Assembly (NCBI GenBank): GCA_013400975.1 | Contig: WBMZ01010921.1 | Coordinates: 29,573-93,572, forward strand | From: Atrichornis clamosus | Lineage: Eukaryota > Chordata > Aves > Passeriformes > Menuridae | Length of the DNA stretch: 64,000 nt | Direction of reading: 5' to 3' | Shown here: one piece after another, positions 63,360-64,000 of the stretch | Layout of the letters: each line of letters opens with the position of its first letter | Position numbering within the stretch: position 1 is the first letter of the stretch | The notes under the pieces: model-generated | Databases searched by the model: none | The model's input: the letters and a program-made list of their open reading frames with translations, nothing else | Told to the model about the DNA's origin: nothing | Program-made: the position numbers and the translations under genes

Positions 63360-63697
63360 CTTCGACTCCGCTCGAGTCGACGGCCGTCACCGGTTGCCTC
63401 CGTCGCTCCCCCGCGGCAGCGTCGAGCCCCGCACGCCCGGGTGTGTCCTATCCCATCTGACAGCCCGGGAGCGTAGAGAGACCAAAAGCAGGCGGAGCGG
63501 GGAGGAGAGCTCGGGCTCATGCCATGGGAGGAGCCAGGGGAGTCATGGCAGGTCCCAGCCGAGTCCGATCCGCCGCCGCGGCTCCCAGGGGAGGCTGCTC
63601 GGGGAAAGCCGCTCTCCGCCGGTCCCTTGGGTCTCCGCCAGTCCCTCAGAGCGCCGCGCTCATGCCGCCCGCCCGCCGCCGCGGGGGAGCCCCGGCC

Positions 63698-63724
63698 GGG
63701 CGAGGGGAGGGGACGAGGCGGGGG
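63698..63724 (+). promoter_or_regulatory. Potential G-quadruplex upstream of RNF130
   Basis: Four G-runs (3, 4, 4 and 5) are separated by loops of 3, 1 and 7 bases, which satisfies the usual quadruplex rule. It lies about 340 bases upstream of the start codon, on the strand opposite the gene's sense strand. Confidence 0.5.
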
Positions 63725-64000
63725 CGGTGCCGCGGCCCCCTCCCCGCGCAGCCCCTCGCCAGCCCAGCAGAGGCTGCTAGGAGAAGCTGCCGGTGCCGTC
63801 TCAGTCGCGCTCGCACACAGCCTCGGGGCTCGTCTCGGACTCGGCCGGCCGCGCTGCCTCGGATCGTCTCGGGGCTCGTCGCCGCCTCAGTGCGGCGGGC
63901 AGCGCAGCCCGGTGCCCAGCCCGGCGTCTGCAGCCGGCAGCCGTCGCTCCATGCGCGGTTCGCCCCGGGGGCGGCGGGGCCCCCCGCACCGTCCCGCGGC

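Larger units (their letters stand above)
63045..64000. promoter_or_regulatory. CpG island / promoter region of RNF130
   Basis: The sequence becomes strongly GC- and CpG-rich from about 63045 to the right edge, covering RNF130 exon 1 and about 640 bases upstream. GC-box-like runs occur (for example about 63713-63726) and no TATA box is seen. The transcription start and 5'UTR exons cannot be placed. The island may continue past the window. Confidence 0.8.

Noticed and set aside
63364..63384. Overlapping XhoI/SalI sites (ctcgagtcgac) just upstream of the RNF130 ATG, resembling a cloning linker
   Set aside because: The sequence on both sides is continuous CpG-island DNA with no vector sequence, so it is most likely coincidence.
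62913..63476. 187-codon plus-strand frame, Gln-rich, opposite RNF130 exon 1
   Set aside because: It is the antisense shadow of the signal peptide CTG run and PA-domain coding, in a CpG island.

Overview
This window is vertebrate nuclear DNA and almost certainly avian. It holds no bacterial operons, phage, CRISPR array or toxin locus. The signs of a bird are that every interspersed repeat I recognise is a CR1 LINE fragment (several ending in the typical ATTCTATGATT-type 3' tail), repeat density is low, introns are compact, and two GC-rich CpG islands mark the gene starts. The two genes are neighbours in the same order in human 5q35.3 (from memory). I cannot name the species.

Layout. Both genes are on the minus strand, head to tail. 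At the left, positions 418-7984 carry the first five coding exons of TBC1D9B, a GRAM/TBC-domain protein. The rest of that gene runs off the left edge. Its start lies in a CpG island (about 7570-8215) that also holds a good CTCF-type motif and is abutted by a CR1 fragment. Positions 8363-15941 are intergenic or long 3'UTR, with a convincing minus-strand poly(A) signal near 9371. From 63359 down to 24427 lie eight coding exons of RNF130 (Goliath), a PA-TM-RING E3 ubiquitin ligase. It appears complete: signal peptide, protease-associated domain, transmembrane segment, RING-H2 finger and a C-terminal hydrophobic segment. Its CpG-island promoter fills 63045-64000.

How the genes work. RNF130 family proteins are endosomal/Golgi membrane E3 ligases whose cytosolic RING recruits E2 enzymes. 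TBC1D9B is a RabGAP-type protein of endosomal trafficking. They share an endomembrane theme, but nothing in the sequence shows coregulation, and each has its own CpG island.

The most interesting observation is a likely ninth RNF130 exon (about 15942-16051). It has a tandem 3' splice site (GCAGGCAG) and an open, GC3-rich 34-codon tail. The 4-base offset between the two acceptors compensates for the 94-base exon 8, so including or skipping exon 8 can lead into the same tail. Exon 8 also has an in-frame stop inside its own 5' splice site. Together these predict up to four C-termini. This is my inference from sequence and needs transcripts.

Otherwise the window is introns with simple repeats, CR1 remnants and one assembly-gap base (N at 45364) flanked by a suspicious duplication. 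I found no evidence of an undescribed biological system.
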